Assembly (NCBI GenBank): GCA_036260805.1
Contig: DATALZ010000084.1
Location: 62,001-126,000 of the forward strand
Direction of reading: 5' to 3'
DNA length: 64,000 nt
From: Thermocaproicibacter sp036260805
GTDB taxonomy: Bacteria; Bacillota; Clostridia; Oscillospirales; Acutalibacteraceae
Shown here: in pieces, positions 34,912 through 43,894 of the stretch
Position numbering within the stretch: the stretch's first letter is position 1
Layout of the letters: every line of letters begins with the position of its first letter
The notes under the pieces: generated by a model
The model's input: only the letters and a program-made list of their open reading frames with translations
Told to the model about the DNA's origin: nothing
The model's database searches: none
Position numbers and translations under genes: made by a program

Positions 34912-35284
34912 ATCCAGTCAAATCCCATCTTCCCTTAAGGGCGGAATTCAGTGCCTCCATAAAATTCTGCTGCGTTGCTTGTTTGGGCTGCTTCAAAAGC
35001 GTCCCGTCCAGTTCCTTCAAAATCTCCACTCGTTCGCTGGAGAACGAAATAAGATAGATGGTACCGCAGATTTCGGCAATCACCAAACCTTTGTCCTGTG
35101 CAAGGCTGACCCGTTCTAATATTTTTATATTGTTGGAATTTGAAATTCCGCCGGCTTTTTTGGCGATGTATTTGCTTAACAGATAACAGAGCCAGAGCAG
35201 AACAGCCACCGCCACCAGCGATAAAATCAACTGCAGAGCTGCGGAAGCGGTATCATAGGATAAACGGTACCCGTAAAGCTTCAT
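34880..35284 (-). CDS. fliO: Flagellar biosynthesis protein FliO
   Basis: A small protein of about 134 residues with one membrane span (LQLILSLVAVAVLLWLCYLL) and a cytoplasmic FliO domain (NSNNIKILERVSLAQDKGLVI). FliO helps assemble FliP. It sits in the usual place directly before fliP. ATG at 35284 is preferred over 35296, whose ribosome binding site would touch the start codon. Confidence 0.87.
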   Translation of the reverse strand: MKLYGYRLSYDTASAALQLILSLVAVAVLLWLCYLLSKYIAKKAGGISNSNNIKILERVSLAQDKGLVIAEICGTIYLISFSSERVEILKELDGTLLKQPKQATQQNFMEALNSALKGRWDLTGYDRKHKNGGS

Positions 35285-35339
35285 AAGCAAGACCATCCTT
35301 CCGCATCCCGTTTCAGAAAATATTTTTTTCCCAAACGGA

Positions 35340-35702
35340 TTAACCTAAAATGTTCTTCACGGTTTTCATGATTCTGTCGGCCTTGAAGGGTTTTACGATA
35401 AAGTCCTTCGCACCCTGTTTCAGCGCGTCAACAACCATAGCTTCCTGACCCATTGCAGAGCACATAATAATGTTGGCGTCCGGGTTCATCTGCTTAATCT
35501 GCTTGAGAGCTTCCAACCCGTCCATAACTGGCATTGTGATGTCCATAATGATAAGGTCCGGCTTTTCTGTTGGGTAATTGGTTACGGCTACCTGGCCATT
35601 GTTTGCTTCCACAATGTTGGTATAGCCATTCTTTGAAAGCGTGTCCTTGATCATCATTCTCATGAAAGCCGCGTCATCCACCAACATGATTTTTTTGTCC
35701 AT
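35340..35702 (-). CDS. cheY: Chemotaxis response regulator CheY
   Basis: A 120-residue single receiver domain. All catalytic residues are present: D9 and D10, the phosphorylated D54 in IIMDITMPVMDG, S82 and K104 in IVKPF. CheA should phosphorylate it, and CheY-P binds FliM at the switch. CheC and FliY are expected to remove the phosphate. It lies between fliY and fliO, the standard position in Firmicutes, and follows a GGAGG. Confidence 0.96.
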   Translation of the reverse strand: MDKKIMLVDDAAFMRMMIKDTLSKNGYTNIVEANNGQVAVTNYPTEKPDLIIMDITMPVMDGLEALKQIKQMNPDANIIMCSAMGQEAMVVDALKQGAKDFIVKPFKADRIMKTVKNILG

Positions 35703-35746
35703 TGTTGTTCCTCCTAAAATACTGAAATTAGGTTTTTCTCGGTTTA

Positions 35747-36979
35747 TCAGAGTAATTTCATGATTTCGCTGTTGATTACTTCCGTAATGCGAACGCCGTA
35801 GTTATCGTCTACCACAACGACGTTGCCTTTCGCAATCGCTTTACCGTTAACATAAACGTCTACCTGCGAACCAGCCTGTCTATTTAATTCTACAATTGTA
35901 CCCGCCGAAAAATCAAGGATTTCCTTAATTTTCTTTGTTGTACGACCTATTTCGACTGTAATTTGCAAAGGGACCGACATAATCATGTTCAGATTATTGG
36001 ATTCGCTCTGCGTCAGTTTTGCATCTTCCGTATCAAAACTCGGGTAAACAGCGTTGGCAATATTCATTGCAGCAGGCTGAGGAGCTTGGCTGTAATACGG
36101 CTGTGCCGGCATTGGAGCCTGCATCGGCTGCGCATATGCGGCAGGCTGCTGTACAGGGGCCATCGGCACTGCCGGAACCGGTGCGGGAGCCGGAACCGGA
36201 GCAGGTACCGCGGCAGCTGGCTGCTGCGGATACACCGGCGCTGCAGGAGCAGGAGTGGCTGGAGCCGATACTGGAGCCTGAACCGGCGCCTGAGGGGCAG
36301 GAGTCGCTGCCGGTGCGGGAGCGGGGACTGGTGCGGCGGGCTGCGGCTGTTCAGCCGGAGTTTCTGATCCCTCGGATGGGCTCAGGCCGAAGTTGGAAAC
36401 CAGTTCTTTTGCCAGGTCCACCCTCATCAGGTTGATGAACTGGCTGTTGACCATGTCGCCGATCATCAGGCTGAAATAAACTGCTACAACATCGTCGCTG
36501 TCTTCAAAATACTGTGATTTAAACTTCTCGGCGTCGTTAATCGGGAAGGAATTCGGCGGAGAAATATTAATAGAACGATTCAGAAACTGAGAAAGCGCTG
36601 TTGCGGAAGCGCCCATCATCTGGTTCATGACTTCACAGATAGCGCCGATATTCATTTCGTCCAGAACAAATTCCCTGTCTGAAAAATCCGTCTGCAGCAG
36701 CAGCCCAACGATTACTTTGACGTCGGATTCCTTCAGAATCAGGATGTTCCGGCCATCGAGACCTTTTACATAATTGATTTCAACACCAATTGCCGGCTCA
36801 TAGGTTTTAATGTCAAAATCTTTCGTTTTCATCAGTTTGACTTCCGGCGTGGTAATATTAACCGGCTGACCCAGCAGCTGAGATACGGACGTTGCTGATG
36901 ATCCTAAACTGATATTTAGAATCTCCCCAATTGCGTCAATCTCCATGTTCGTCAGGAGGCCCGCATCATTTGATCCCAA
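35747..36979 (-). CDS. fliY: Flagellar switch protein FliY (CheC-FliN fusion)
   Basis: A protein of about 410 residues. The first 200 are CheC-like, with both E-x2-N phosphatase motifs (GEILNISLGSSATS and CEVMNQMMGASATA). A linker of about 105 residues made almost only of Pro, Ala, Val and Gln follows. The C-terminal 80 residues are a FliN/SpoA domain (IMSVPLQITVEIGRTTKKIK). It should build the C-ring and remove phosphate from CheY-P. TTG at 36979 is chosen because AAAGGTGA precedes it; GTG at 36988 overlaps that site. The low-complexity linker is longer than usual. Confidence 0.93.
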   Translation of the reverse strand: MGSNDAGLLTNMEIDAIGEILNISLGSSATSVSQLLGQPVNITTPEVKLMKTKDFDIKTYEPAIGVEINYVKGLDGRNILILKESDVKVIVGLLLQTDFSDREFVLDEMNIGAICEVMNQMMGASATALSQFLNRSINISPPNSFPINDAEKFKSQYFEDSDDVVAVYFSLMIGDMVNSQFINLMRVDLAKELVSNFGLSPSEGSETPAEQPQPAAPVPAPAPAATPAPQAPVQAPVSAPATPAPAAPVYPQQPAAAVPAPVPAPAPVPAVPMAPVQQPAAYAQPMQAPMPAQPYYSQAPQPAAMNIANAVYPSFDTEDAKLTQSESNNLNMIMSVPLQITVEIGRTTKKIKEILDFSAGTIVELNRQAGSQVDVYVNGKAIAKGNVVVVDDNYGVRITEVINSEIMKLL

Positions 36980-37002
36980 TGAAATCACCTTTTTCCAATT
37001 AT

Positions 37003-38001
37003 TTATTGAAGGACTTTATCAATTCTTACAGCGTAGTTTTTCTTCTTTGTCCCAATCGTGCCCGTAAACCAATGCAGCTTTTCTACATTTACCGTAATGG
37101 AACCGTCTGACACATGTGTATCCAAGGGAATGATGTCGCCCGACCGAAGCTCCAGAAGTTCTTTCAGTGTTACCTCAGTTTCACCAAGTACGGCCGCAAC
37201 TGTCAGCGGGGTGTCCTTCAGCTGGAGCAGAATATTATCTTTACGGCGTTTTTCCACTTTCGGGTCGTCTCTCTTATTCACTTTGACGTACTTAGAGTCA
37301 AAGCCTTTGAAGATCTCCTCAAGGGAACTTGCCGGAAGGCAGATATTCAGATTGCCTTTCAAATCGTTGAGCATTATTTCCACAACTACAATTGCCACCG
37401 ATTCGTCAGGCTGGATAAATTGAATCATTTGTGCGTTGGTTTCAATGGAATCCATGCTAAAGCCTACGTCAAAGTAGTTATTCCAAGAATCTTTCAAAAG
37501 GCCTGTAACTTGCTTGAACAGATATTCCAAAAGGGAAATCTCAATTTCGGTATAGTCCCTGTTGATTAAATACCCGGAACCGTTTCCGCCAAGCAGTTTA
37601 TCGAGTATGCTGAAGGAAATAGGGCGCGACATCTCAAGCAGAATCTGCTTATCTTCAATGTTGTACTCACTGCTGTGGAGCCCCATAACAGATACCAGCA
37701 CAGAATCATTCAGCGCGTTGCCGAACTCTTTGTACTCTTCTTCCTCTACCTGCAAAACTTCCGCCTGGCAGGATATTCTCAGCTGCCCTGACAGGTACAA
37801 AGAAAGCAGCCGGGCGAAACTTTCAAAAATGTTCTGCAAAAACCGGATTTGCTCTCTCGTGAATTTTTTCGGTGACAGGAAGTCGTACTCTTTTATTTTC
37901 TGTGCGGTAGTCTGCTCTTCGATTTCCTTGATATCTGTGTTTCCGCTTTGCAGATTACCAAGAAGCTCGTCAATTTGCTGCTGTGACAAAACTTCTGCCA
38001 T
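37003..38001 (-). CDS. fliM: Flagellar switch protein FliM
   Basis: A 332-residue C-ring protein. The N-terminal MAEVLSQQQIDELL is the CheY-P-binding peptide found in all FliM proteins. The middle domain is CheC-like without phosphatase motifs, and the C-terminal SpoA domain (VTLKELLELRSGDIIPLD) contacts FliY. The ATG at 38001 is taken as start since it gives this conserved N-terminus; the frame stays open upstream for 75 codons but that part is not FliM-like. The fliL gene, often located before fliM, is missing. Confidence 0.96.
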   Translation of the reverse strand: MAEVLSQQQIDELLGNLQSGNTDIKEIEEQTTAQKIKEYDFLSPKKFTREQIRFLQNIFESFARLLSLYLSGQLRISCQAEVLQVEEEEYKEFGNALNDSVLVSVMGLHSSEYNIEDKQILLEMSRPISFSILDKLLGGNGSGYLINRDYTEIEISLLEYLFKQVTGLLKDSWNNYFDVGFSMDSIETNAQMIQFIQPDESVAIVVVEIMLNDLKGNLNICLPASSLEEIFKGFDSKYVKVNKRDDPKVEKRRKDNILLQLKDTPLTVAAVLGETEVTLKELLELRSGDIIPLDTHVSDGSITVNVEKLHWFTGTIGTKKKNYAVRIDKVLQ

Positions 38002-38089
38002 AAATACCACCATTCTTCGCACAAAATGAAGTGAAGAGCTTAATCTATAAAAAGCGCGCGGCCCCGTGCGGCGGGCGTACGCAGACCAA

Positions 38090-38932
38090 TCATTTTGATG
38101 AGGAAGCGCTGCTTCCGCTATTGATGTCGCTGTAAATCTGTCCCAGAATATCCTGGGTTTCTCCTGTTCTGGAGATATATATTTCAACCCTGCGGTTTTT
38201 CGCGCGGGTAGCTTCCGTGCCGTCATCCTTTACAATCGGCCGATATTCCCCATAGCCCTCACTGACCATTTTATCACCGCTGATGATTTTTTTGCTCTGA
38301 ACGTACAGGAGTACGTTCTTTGCACGGTCATCCGAAAGGCCTCTGTCGAATTCCTGCCGATCAACGGTATCGGTAGACGAAACTTTTGCCGTATGCCCGT
38401 AAAATCGGATTTCCCCAATCTGGTTTGGGATCCCGGACATCGCATCGCATAAAAAATCAAGTATTTTTTTGCCCTGGGGCTGGAGTACGGCACTGTCGCC
38501 GCTAAAGAAGATACTATTTCGGAAGGATAAAAAAGTATATCCATTTCCTTTATATAAACCAACCTGACTTTGCAGGCTGTTTTTATCAACATAATTTTTA
38601 AAATAGGGATACAGGTCGTCAAATTTGGTAACTTTCGTGACCGTCTTGCTTGCGTTATTCGATAACTGTTGAGATGATGCCGGACTGGATACGGAACTTG
38701 ACGCCGTCAATGCATTTGCGTTGGTTTTTGCATTGACGGACGCTGTTCCGGCAACCGCAGCCGGAGTTCCGTTTCTGGTCTGGAGAGCGCCAACAAGCCT
38801 TTTCCACTTTGATTCGCTCATCGTAGTCATAGAAAAAAGCAATACGAAAAAAGTAAGCATCAGCGTCACCATGTCGGCGTATGTATCCAGCCAGTTTGCG
38901 CATTGTGACGAATTGTCTCTTTTCTTTCGCAT
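38090..38932 (-). CDS. motB: Flagellar motor stator protein MotB
   Basis: A 280-residue protein. One membrane span follows the basic N-terminus and carries the proton- or ion-binding Asp D20 in LDTYADMVTLMLTFFVLLFS. A plug and linker rich in Ala/Ser/Thr (about residues 50-95) lead to the OmpA-like peptidoglycan-binding domain (RFYGHTAKV, GLSDDRAKNV, GYGEYRP and NRRVEIYI). The ATG at 38932 is chosen; the open frame starts 52 codons earlier inside motA. The 88-base gap to fliM contains no FliL frame. Confidence 0.94.
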   Translation of the reverse strand: MRKKRDNSSQCANWLDTYADMVTLMLTFFVLLFSMTTMSESKWKRLVGALQTRNGTPAAVAGTASVNAKTNANALTASSSVSSPASSQQLSNNASKTVTKVTKFDDLYPYFKNYVDKNSLQSQVGLYKGNGYTFLSFRNSIFFSGDSAVLQPQGKKILDFLCDAMSGIPNQIGEIRFYGHTAKVSSTDTVDRQEFDRGLSDDRAKNVLLYVQSKKIISGDKMVSEGYGEYRPIVKDDGTEATRAKNRRVEIYISRTGETQDILGQIYSDINSGSSASSSK

Positions 38933-38967
38933 GCTTTCACCCGATTCCCGATGTTTTTTTCGTACGC

Positions 38968-39759
38968 TTAGTCCGTTGTTTCTTCTCTTTTGCTCTGGCT
39001 CAGGAAAGCATTGAGACGTTCTTCGATATGCTTTGGGTTTTCGCCAGCCTGAATGGCGATTACCCCCTGCACAACAATCTCTTTGCAAAGCATTTCTTCA
39101 TTATGGCGCATATGGAGTTTGTTCCCGATTGGAACCAGCAGCATATTCGCCATCATGGAGCCATAAAACGTAGTGACAAGGGCGGTTGACATACCCTGTG
39201 CCAATGCGGTTGTTCCCTTGTCGGAGCTCATGTCCAGATTTGCCAGCATGTTGATAAGACCGATCAGCGTACCGATCATGCCAAAGGCAGGAGCAAAGGT
39301 GGATGATTTTTCATAGAACCCCCACCCTGCCGCATGGCGGTCTTCCAGGTTGTTCAATTCGCTGTCGAGCATTTCCTTAACTTTTTCCGGGCTGATTGCG
39401 TCTACAATCAGGAGGATGCTTGACTTTAGAAACGGATCTTCCAGCTGATTCGCTTTTTCTTCCAGGGAAAGCAGGCCTCGTCTGCGTGCTTCCTTTGCCA
39501 AATCAACAATTATTGCAATGTATTTTTGAGGATCATATTTATTTTTCTGAAGTGTAATCTTCAGTTGAGCAGGTATCTTTTTAAAAAATGAAACGGGAAA
39601 CGCGATCAAGGTTGAACAGATTGTTCCGCCAAACGTGATTGCCATGCTTGGGTAATCGATGAAACCTTTTATTGCGGAAAGATCTGTAAAACTTGTCGTG
39701 ATACCAAAGTAGATAAGGAAAAGGCCTGCGATAAAACCGATCAGCCCCGTGAAATCCAT
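38968..39759 (-). CDS. motA: Flagellar motor stator protein MotA
   Basis: A 263-residue protein with four membrane spans: two near the N-terminus (about 3-50) and two near 150-205. The cytoplasmic loop has the family stretch YPSMAITFGGTICSTLIAFP-type opening and the later PAFGMIGTLIGLINML. It surrounds MotB in the stator and turns ion flow into torque. GGAAGTG precedes the ATG. Whether H+ or Na+ is used cannot be told. Confidence 0.95.
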   Translation of the reverse strand: MDFTGLIGFIAGLFLIYFGITTSFTDLSAIKGFIDYPSMAITFGGTICSTLIAFPVSFFKKIPAQLKITLQKNKYDPQKYIAIIVDLAKEARRRGLLSLEEKANQLEDPFLKSSILLIVDAISPEKVKEMLDSELNNLEDRHAAGWGFYEKSSTFAPAFGMIGTLIGLINMLANLDMSSDKGTTALAQGMSTALVTTFYGSMMANMLLVPIGNKLHMRHNEEMLCKEIVVQGVIAIQAGENPKHIEERLNAFLSQSKREETTD

Positions 39760-39780
39760 CAGTACACTTCCATTTGGATA

Positions 39781-39996
39781 TTATTCTTTCGGCTGTGCTT
39801 TCGGCGAGATCAAATTCTTGAATATATGCCTCTGGTAGGCAATCACCTTGCGCATAATTTCAGCTCTGGTCTCACGAACGAGGTAATACTTGCCGGATGT
39901 AAGTGTAACTTTTGTTTCCGGGATATTTTCAATGATTTCGATCAGACTGCAGTTCAGTGAAAACGGCGTTCCGTTCAGCAGTGTCAGTTCAATCAT
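39781..39996 (-). CDS. flbD: FlbD/SwrD family flagellar protein
   Basis: A 71-residue protein starting MIELTLLNGTPFSLNCSLIE, the opening of the FlbD family. In Bacillus the equivalent, SwrD, raises motor torque. It lies between flgE and motA, its normal place in Firmicutes. A perfect AGGAGG precedes the ATG. Confidence 0.92.
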   Translation of the reverse strand: MIELTLLNGTPFSLNCSLIEIIENIPETKVTLTSGKYYLVRETRAEIMRKVIAYQRHIFKNLISPKAQPKE

Positions 39997-40054
39997 AATT
40001 TACCTCCTCTCTCCCATTCCCTGCCCTGAATCAGAGCAGGGTTTCAGTATTGAA

Positions 40055-40987
40055 TTACTTCATATTTACAAGAGTCTGGTACATTTCGTCCGATACGGAG
40101 ATGATTTTCGTGTTGGCCTGGTAGCCTCTTTCGTACATGATCATGTTGGAAAATTCCGAGGCAAGGTCTACATTGGATGCTTCCAGCGCGCCGGTAATCA
40201 GTTTGCCCGCTCCGGTTGGGGACGGAACGGAATATTGGGTTGTACCGGTATTTCCGGAAGCTGGCGCTGCATAGAAGCCGTTGCCCATCTGCTGCAAACC
40301 GGATGCATTTGTAAAACTGGCCAAACCGATTTTTCCGATTGTAATCGTTTTGCCTGCCTGAGTTGCCGTAATGGTACCATCCGAAGCGATCGAAGTGTTG
40401 GACAGCGATCCCAGACTCGGGTCATAATGAATTGCCACCGGAGGTGGAACTGTTGAACCGTCGGGAGCATTGTATGTACCATTTGTCGCAGCGGAAGGGG
40501 ATAAAGTAACTGTGGCCTGACCGGCTACCGTGTTTTGCTGGCCGCAGACGTAATTCCCGGTTCCGTCGGTCAAGTAGCCCTTGCTGTCGAAGGACAGTGC
40601 ACCGATGCGCGTATATTTATAATTAGTAAAACTATCTTTTAAATAAGTACCAGATGTGTCTCTCGCACTGTTGCCTATAATCAGGTAACCTTCGCCGTCA
40701 ATATAAACATCGCTGTTTATGCCAGTGGCGTTTTCACCGCCTTTTGTGGTGTTAAGAACCACGCCGGTCGCTGCCGCGCCATAGCCGATCTCAGATGGGT
40801 TCATACCGGCGCCGCTGGCGGTGCCGCCAGAGCCGGCCGTTACCTCTTGGTACATGGTGTCGCGGAAAGCTGTGCTGCCGCTCTTAAAAGAGGGGGTATC
40901 AACGTTGGAAATGTTATTGCCGATTACATCCATTGCCAGCTGATGTGCTCTCAGACCTGCAATTGCGGATGTCATACATCTCATCAT
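40055..40987 (-). CDS. flgE: Flagellar hook protein FlgE (short form)
   Basis: A 310-residue member of the rod/hook family: N-terminal SAIAGLRAHQLAMDVIGNNI and NVDTPSFKSG, and C-terminal helix EFSNMIMYERGYQANTKIIS. Its position between flgD/TIGR02530 and flbD identifies it as the hook subunit. It is shorter than most FlgE proteins (about 400), with a reduced central domain. Start codon choice among ATGs at 40987, 40984 and 40975 is uncertain. Confidence 0.9.
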   Translation of the reverse strand: MMRCMTSAIAGLRAHQLAMDVIGNNISNVDTPSFKSGSTAFRDTMYQEVTAGSGGTASGAGMNPSEIGYGAAATGVVLNTTKGGENATGINSDVYIDGEGYLIIGNSARDTSGTYLKDSFTNYKYTRIGALSFDSKGYLTDGTGNYVCGQQNTVAGQATVTLSPSAATNGTYNAPDGSTVPPPVAIHYDPSLGSLSNTSIASDGTITATQAGKTITIGKIGLASFTNASGLQQMGNGFYAAPASGNTGTTQYSVPSPTGAGKLITGALEASNVDLASEFSNMIMYERGYQANTKIISVSDEMYQTLVNMK

Positions 40988-41070
40988 AGGACTTCAAACT
41001 TCCTTTCCAATACTGGAACCGACGGGCTTCTCTGTCAGTCAAAGCCCGATAACCTCCTTGAAAGGTCCGG

Positions 41071-41481
41071 TTATAAAATTACGGCTCCGTCAATATTTGT
41101 GAAAATGTTCTCTTTCATTTCCCCGCCGTTCATGGTCGTAATAACGGTTCTGCTCGGAACATTGACAATAAAGGCAGTTCCTTCGTTGAGGATTAACGCT
41201 TCCTTTACACCCTTGCTCTGGGCCTTTTCCACTGCATCGTTCATTTTCGCCATCAGTTGAGGGGAAACTTCAATTTGCCTGGTATCCATGCGCTGAATCG
41301 CATGTTTGGAAAACGTTAGCTGAGAGTTGCTTTCCTCAATGCTTTTGCGCAGAAGCTGTGCAAATGTGCTTTCCGTTGAACCGGTTTTCTGCGCTGTCTG
41401 GCTTGAATTGTGTGGTATTTGTGCGGCATACGCCGGGTCAATGAAAGCGGAATAGTTCTTTTTGAATTGAATATCTTCCAT
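41071..41481 (-). CDS. Flagellar operon protein of the TIGR02530 family
   Basis: A protein of about 136 residues. The core FSKHAIQRMDTRQIEVSPQLM and the end ALILNEGTAFIVNVPSRTVITTM are typical of the conserved but poorly understood family found between flgD and flgE in Firmicutes. It may act in hook assembly or as an export partner. ATG at 41481 follows GGTGAT; a GTG three codons earlier is also possible. Confidence 0.85.
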   Translation of the reverse strand: MEDIQFKKNYSAFIDPAYAAQIPHNSSQTAQKTGSTESTFAQLLRKSIEESNSQLTFSKHAIQRMDTRQIEVSPQLMAKMNDAVEKAQSKGVKEALILNEGTAFIVNVPSRTVITTMNGGEMKENIFTNIDGAVIL

Positions 41482-41522
41482 ATGGATCACCGCTTTCCGG
41501 TTGCTGTTGTAAACTTTACTGG

Positions 41523-42002
41523 TTAAGTTGCTTTGTCGGTTGTGTTAGTTGGTGTATTATTTGAGAAACCAAGAACCTCCGTAATATCATTAACGCTATA
41601 ATAGGTGTCTTCTTTTCCCTTGAGAATAACATAGCTCCCTTTGCTGTTATAGCAGGCTTTCTCTACGGTACCGGCGACCAGTTTTTTATTTCCGTCGCTA
41701 TCCGGCACTGCCAAAACGACCTGTTCACCGACAAGAGCACCTGCATATTGCTTGTTGTTTTCGGATGTCATGGTATTCAATGCACTGATTGCAGAAAAAA
41801 GGGCCATTTGCGTAACGTATTGGGTATTATCTGTAGGATTGCTGTCCATGCTCTGGTTCTGCATCTGAGCAGACATTATTTTCAGAAAGCCCTCCATATC
41901 CAGAGACTGTGATTTTTTTGTAGTGTCGGCGCTACCTGCTCCTGTGAGCCCGCTCAGCGGATCACTTCCGTTAGCAGCCCAAATGCCTGATGTATCTGCC
42001 AT
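41523..42002 (-). CDS. flgD: Flagellar hook cap protein FlgD (minimal form)
   Basis: A 159-residue protein that caps the growing hook. The conserved N-terminal core is MEGFLKIMSAQMQNQSMDSN and TQYVTQMALFSAISALN. The C-terminal part is short: it holds the LVGEQVVLAV strand and a small domain, but not the full tudor-FnIII pair of enterobacterial FlgD. That is usual in Clostridia. GGAGGTG precedes the ATG. Confidence 0.93.
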   Translation of the reverse strand: MADTSGIWAANGSDPLSGLTGAGSADTTKKSQSLDMEGFLKIMSAQMQNQSMDSNPTDNTQYVTQMALFSAISALNTMTSENNKQYAGALVGEQVVLAVPDSDGNKKLVAGTVEKACYNSKGSYVILKGKEDTYYSVNDITEVLGFSNNTPTNTTDKAT

Positions 42003-42028
42003 TTTTGCACCTCCTGTTTTCAGTTTGG

Positions 42029-43345
42029 TTATGCGCTTGCCCCTGTCTGGCGGAGAAGGGAAAGAAAATCATCTGTGCTGATATTCGCGGTATTTCCAAT
42101 CTGGTACCATTCGGCAAGGTTCTTCTGCTTTTCCGCTTGCTGCTGCTGTTGTTGCTGCTGCTGAGCGTTCTGCTGCGCGGAATTTCCGTCCTGCCCATAA
42201 TACTGAGAATTTTGCTGCGGCTTCGTAATTTGAATGTTCTGGCCGGTTGTGGATTGAAGAATAGTCTTGATTTCGTCGGAGCTGGATGCGAGAAGGCTTT
42301 GTGTCCTTGGATTTGCAGCTGCAATTTCCACTGTGAGAATACCGTTTTCTGTAGAAAGCTTAACGGAAACTTTGCCGAGGGACTGTGGATAAAGGTCAAT
42401 TTTCAATTCCTGCTTTCCGTTTTTAAGCCCTTCCGTTACGGCATTGGCGACCTGATGGGTTACAGGAGTTTTTACCTGTTTGGATACATCGGATACCTTA
42501 ACCACCACTTTGCCGTTGGAATACAAATCGGTGAGCTGTTTCGCGCCTGCGCCGGAATTATCCGAAGTCTGTTCCGATTTTTTGTCCTGTGCGTCGGAAA
42601 CTTTGAGGCTTTCTTCCGTCTGAACCGCGCTGCCTTTTGCTGTTTCGGCGGTATTGGATGAAGTTTGGATGCTCTGCACTGTCTGCTGTTGCGCTGCATT
42701 CTGAGTCTTTTCAGAAGATGGATTCAGCTGCATCGCTGTTTGAAGCTGTGCGGCGTTCTGCTTGTTCAGATCTGTTCCATCCGCAGACTTCGTCTGTACA
42801 GGAACTTCATTTACAGCGTTCGGCTGCGCCTGAACTTTCTCCGGCATGACGCTCTTCACTGCGGCGGTCTGAGCCTGTGCTGTTTGAGCCAGTGCTGTTT
42901 GAGCCGGCTGCTGAACCGGAACCGCTTGCTGAGCCTGAGCTGCTTGGACTGCCTGCAGGATTTGCTGCGGTGTGATATTCTGCTGTACCGGACTTGTCTG
43001 AGCGGAAACATCCGTTACTGCCGGCAGAATTTCATTTGCCAAACTTGCATTCTGCGCTGCACTGTTTTGAATAACTGGTGTGTAATAAGCAGACGCGGCA
43101 TCGGGCTGAACCAGAGACGCGGCGTCTTTAGCCGGGTCTTTCTCATCTTTCGCCTTGCCGGCATCGCCCTTTGTTTTGCCGCCGGCAGTGTCTGTCTTTC
43201 CATTATCGTTTGTCTGGTTCTGCTGTGTGACCGACTGCAGCATGGACTGAAAACTGTCTGCTTTCTGCGATTTTGATGCGTTTGAGCTCTGACCGGACTG
43301 GGCTGCGTTTTGAACCATTTGATTGGAACTTATCTGCTGTACCAT
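42029..43345 (-). CDS. fliK: Flagellar hook-length control protein FliK
   Basis: A 438-residue secreted ruler protein. The long N-terminal part is Gln/Ala/Thr-rich and of low complexity (poly-Ala-Gln tracts around residues 125-175). The C-terminal Flg_hook domain is seen as KQELKIDLYPQSLGKVSVKL and LTVEIAAANPRTQSLLASSS, followed by a Gln-rich tail. ATG at 43345 was chosen because GAGGTG lies just upstream. It switches FlhB to filament export when the hook is complete. A FliK-like relative lies at 15 kb. Confidence 0.9.
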   Translation of the reverse strand: MVQQISSNQMVQNAAQSGQSSNASKSQKADSFQSMLQSVTQQNQTNDNGKTDTAGGKTKGDAGKAKDEKDPAKDAASLVQPDAASAYYTPVIQNSAAQNASLANEILPAVTDVSAQTSPVQQNITPQQILQAVQAAQAQQAVPVQQPAQTALAQTAQAQTAAVKSVMPEKVQAQPNAVNEVPVQTKSADGTDLNKQNAAQLQTAMQLNPSSEKTQNAAQQQTVQSIQTSSNTAETAKGSAVQTEESLKVSDAQDKKSEQTSDNSGAGAKQLTDLYSNGKVVVKVSDVSKQVKTPVTHQVANAVTEGLKNGKQELKIDLYPQSLGKVSVKLSTENGILTVEIAAANPRTQSLLASSSDEIKTILQSTTGQNIQITKPQQNSQYYGQDGNSAQQNAQQQQQQQQQAEKQKNLAEWYQIGNTANISTDDFLSLLRQTGASA

Positions 43346-43371
43346 GTTTTCACCTCTTTTCATAAATATTT

Positions 43372-43431
43372 CTATCTAAGTGAAAAGCGCTTTTACAATT
43401 CTATGCATGAAAGTAAAAACGCGATAGATAG
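43372..43431 (-). other. Long hairpin between fliJ and fliK
   Basis: GCGCTTTTAC (43387-43396) pairs with GTAAAAACGC (43413-43422), ten pairs with one G-T, over a 16-base loop. Outside it, CTATCTA (43372-43378) and TAGATAG (43425-43431) can also pair. The 83-base gap it fills is one of the larger ones in this operon. There is no T-run, so it may be an RNA-processing or mRNA-stability element rather than a terminator. Confidence 0.45.
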
Positions 43432-43446
43432 CGAAAGCACGGAACG

Positions 43447-43890
43447 TCAGCCTGCCTGAACATTCGCACGGCCGACGAATTCCTCAATAAAGGTCTCCTG
43501 GGCTTTTCTTTCCTGGGAAAGGTAAGCCTCAAGCTGCTTGTCTTTCAACCGCTCCAGCCCGGAAATATCGCTGTTCATCTGAACAATTTCCTTCTGTTTG
43601 GCTTCGACGGCTTCCACAGCCTTTTGCTTTTCAGCCTGTAAATCAAGGATACGCCGATTCAAATCACTGAGATAACTTTTATATACAGCAATGTCGTGCG
43701 GTGCCATGACATCCTGCATCTTAACAATCAATGAATGATTGGTGTTGTCAAATTCGCAGTTTCGCTCTTCAATCTGCTGTTCTATCTTATTCCGTTCCAT
43801 CTGAAGCCGGGAAAGTTCATTTTTCAGGAGATCCAGTATCTGCTGTTTGTAACCCAGTACCTTTTCCAGAGAAAAAACAAATTTCTTCAT
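43447..43890 (-). CDS. fliJ: Flagellar export protein FliJ
   Basis: A 147-residue, almost entirely coiled-coil protein (VFSLEKVLGYKQQILDLLKN opening, then long heptads). The size, the opening and the position directly after fliI identify it. FliJ links the FliI ATPase ring to FlhA and helps recycle chaperones. It starts four bases after the fliI stop. Confidence 0.9.
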   Translation of the reverse strand: MKKFVFSLEKVLGYKQQILDLLKNELSRLQMERNKIEQQIEERNCEFDNTNHSLIVKMQDVMAPHDIAVYKSYLSDLNRRILDLQAEKQKAVEAVEAKQKEIVQMNSDISGLERLKDKQLEAYLSQERKAQETFIEEFVGRANVQAG

Positions 43891-43894
43891 CTCG

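Noticed and set aside
41990..42661. 223-codon open frame opposite fliK with Leu/Cys-rich translation
   Set aside because: Caused by the Gln/Ala-rich low-complexity codons of fliK on the other strand.
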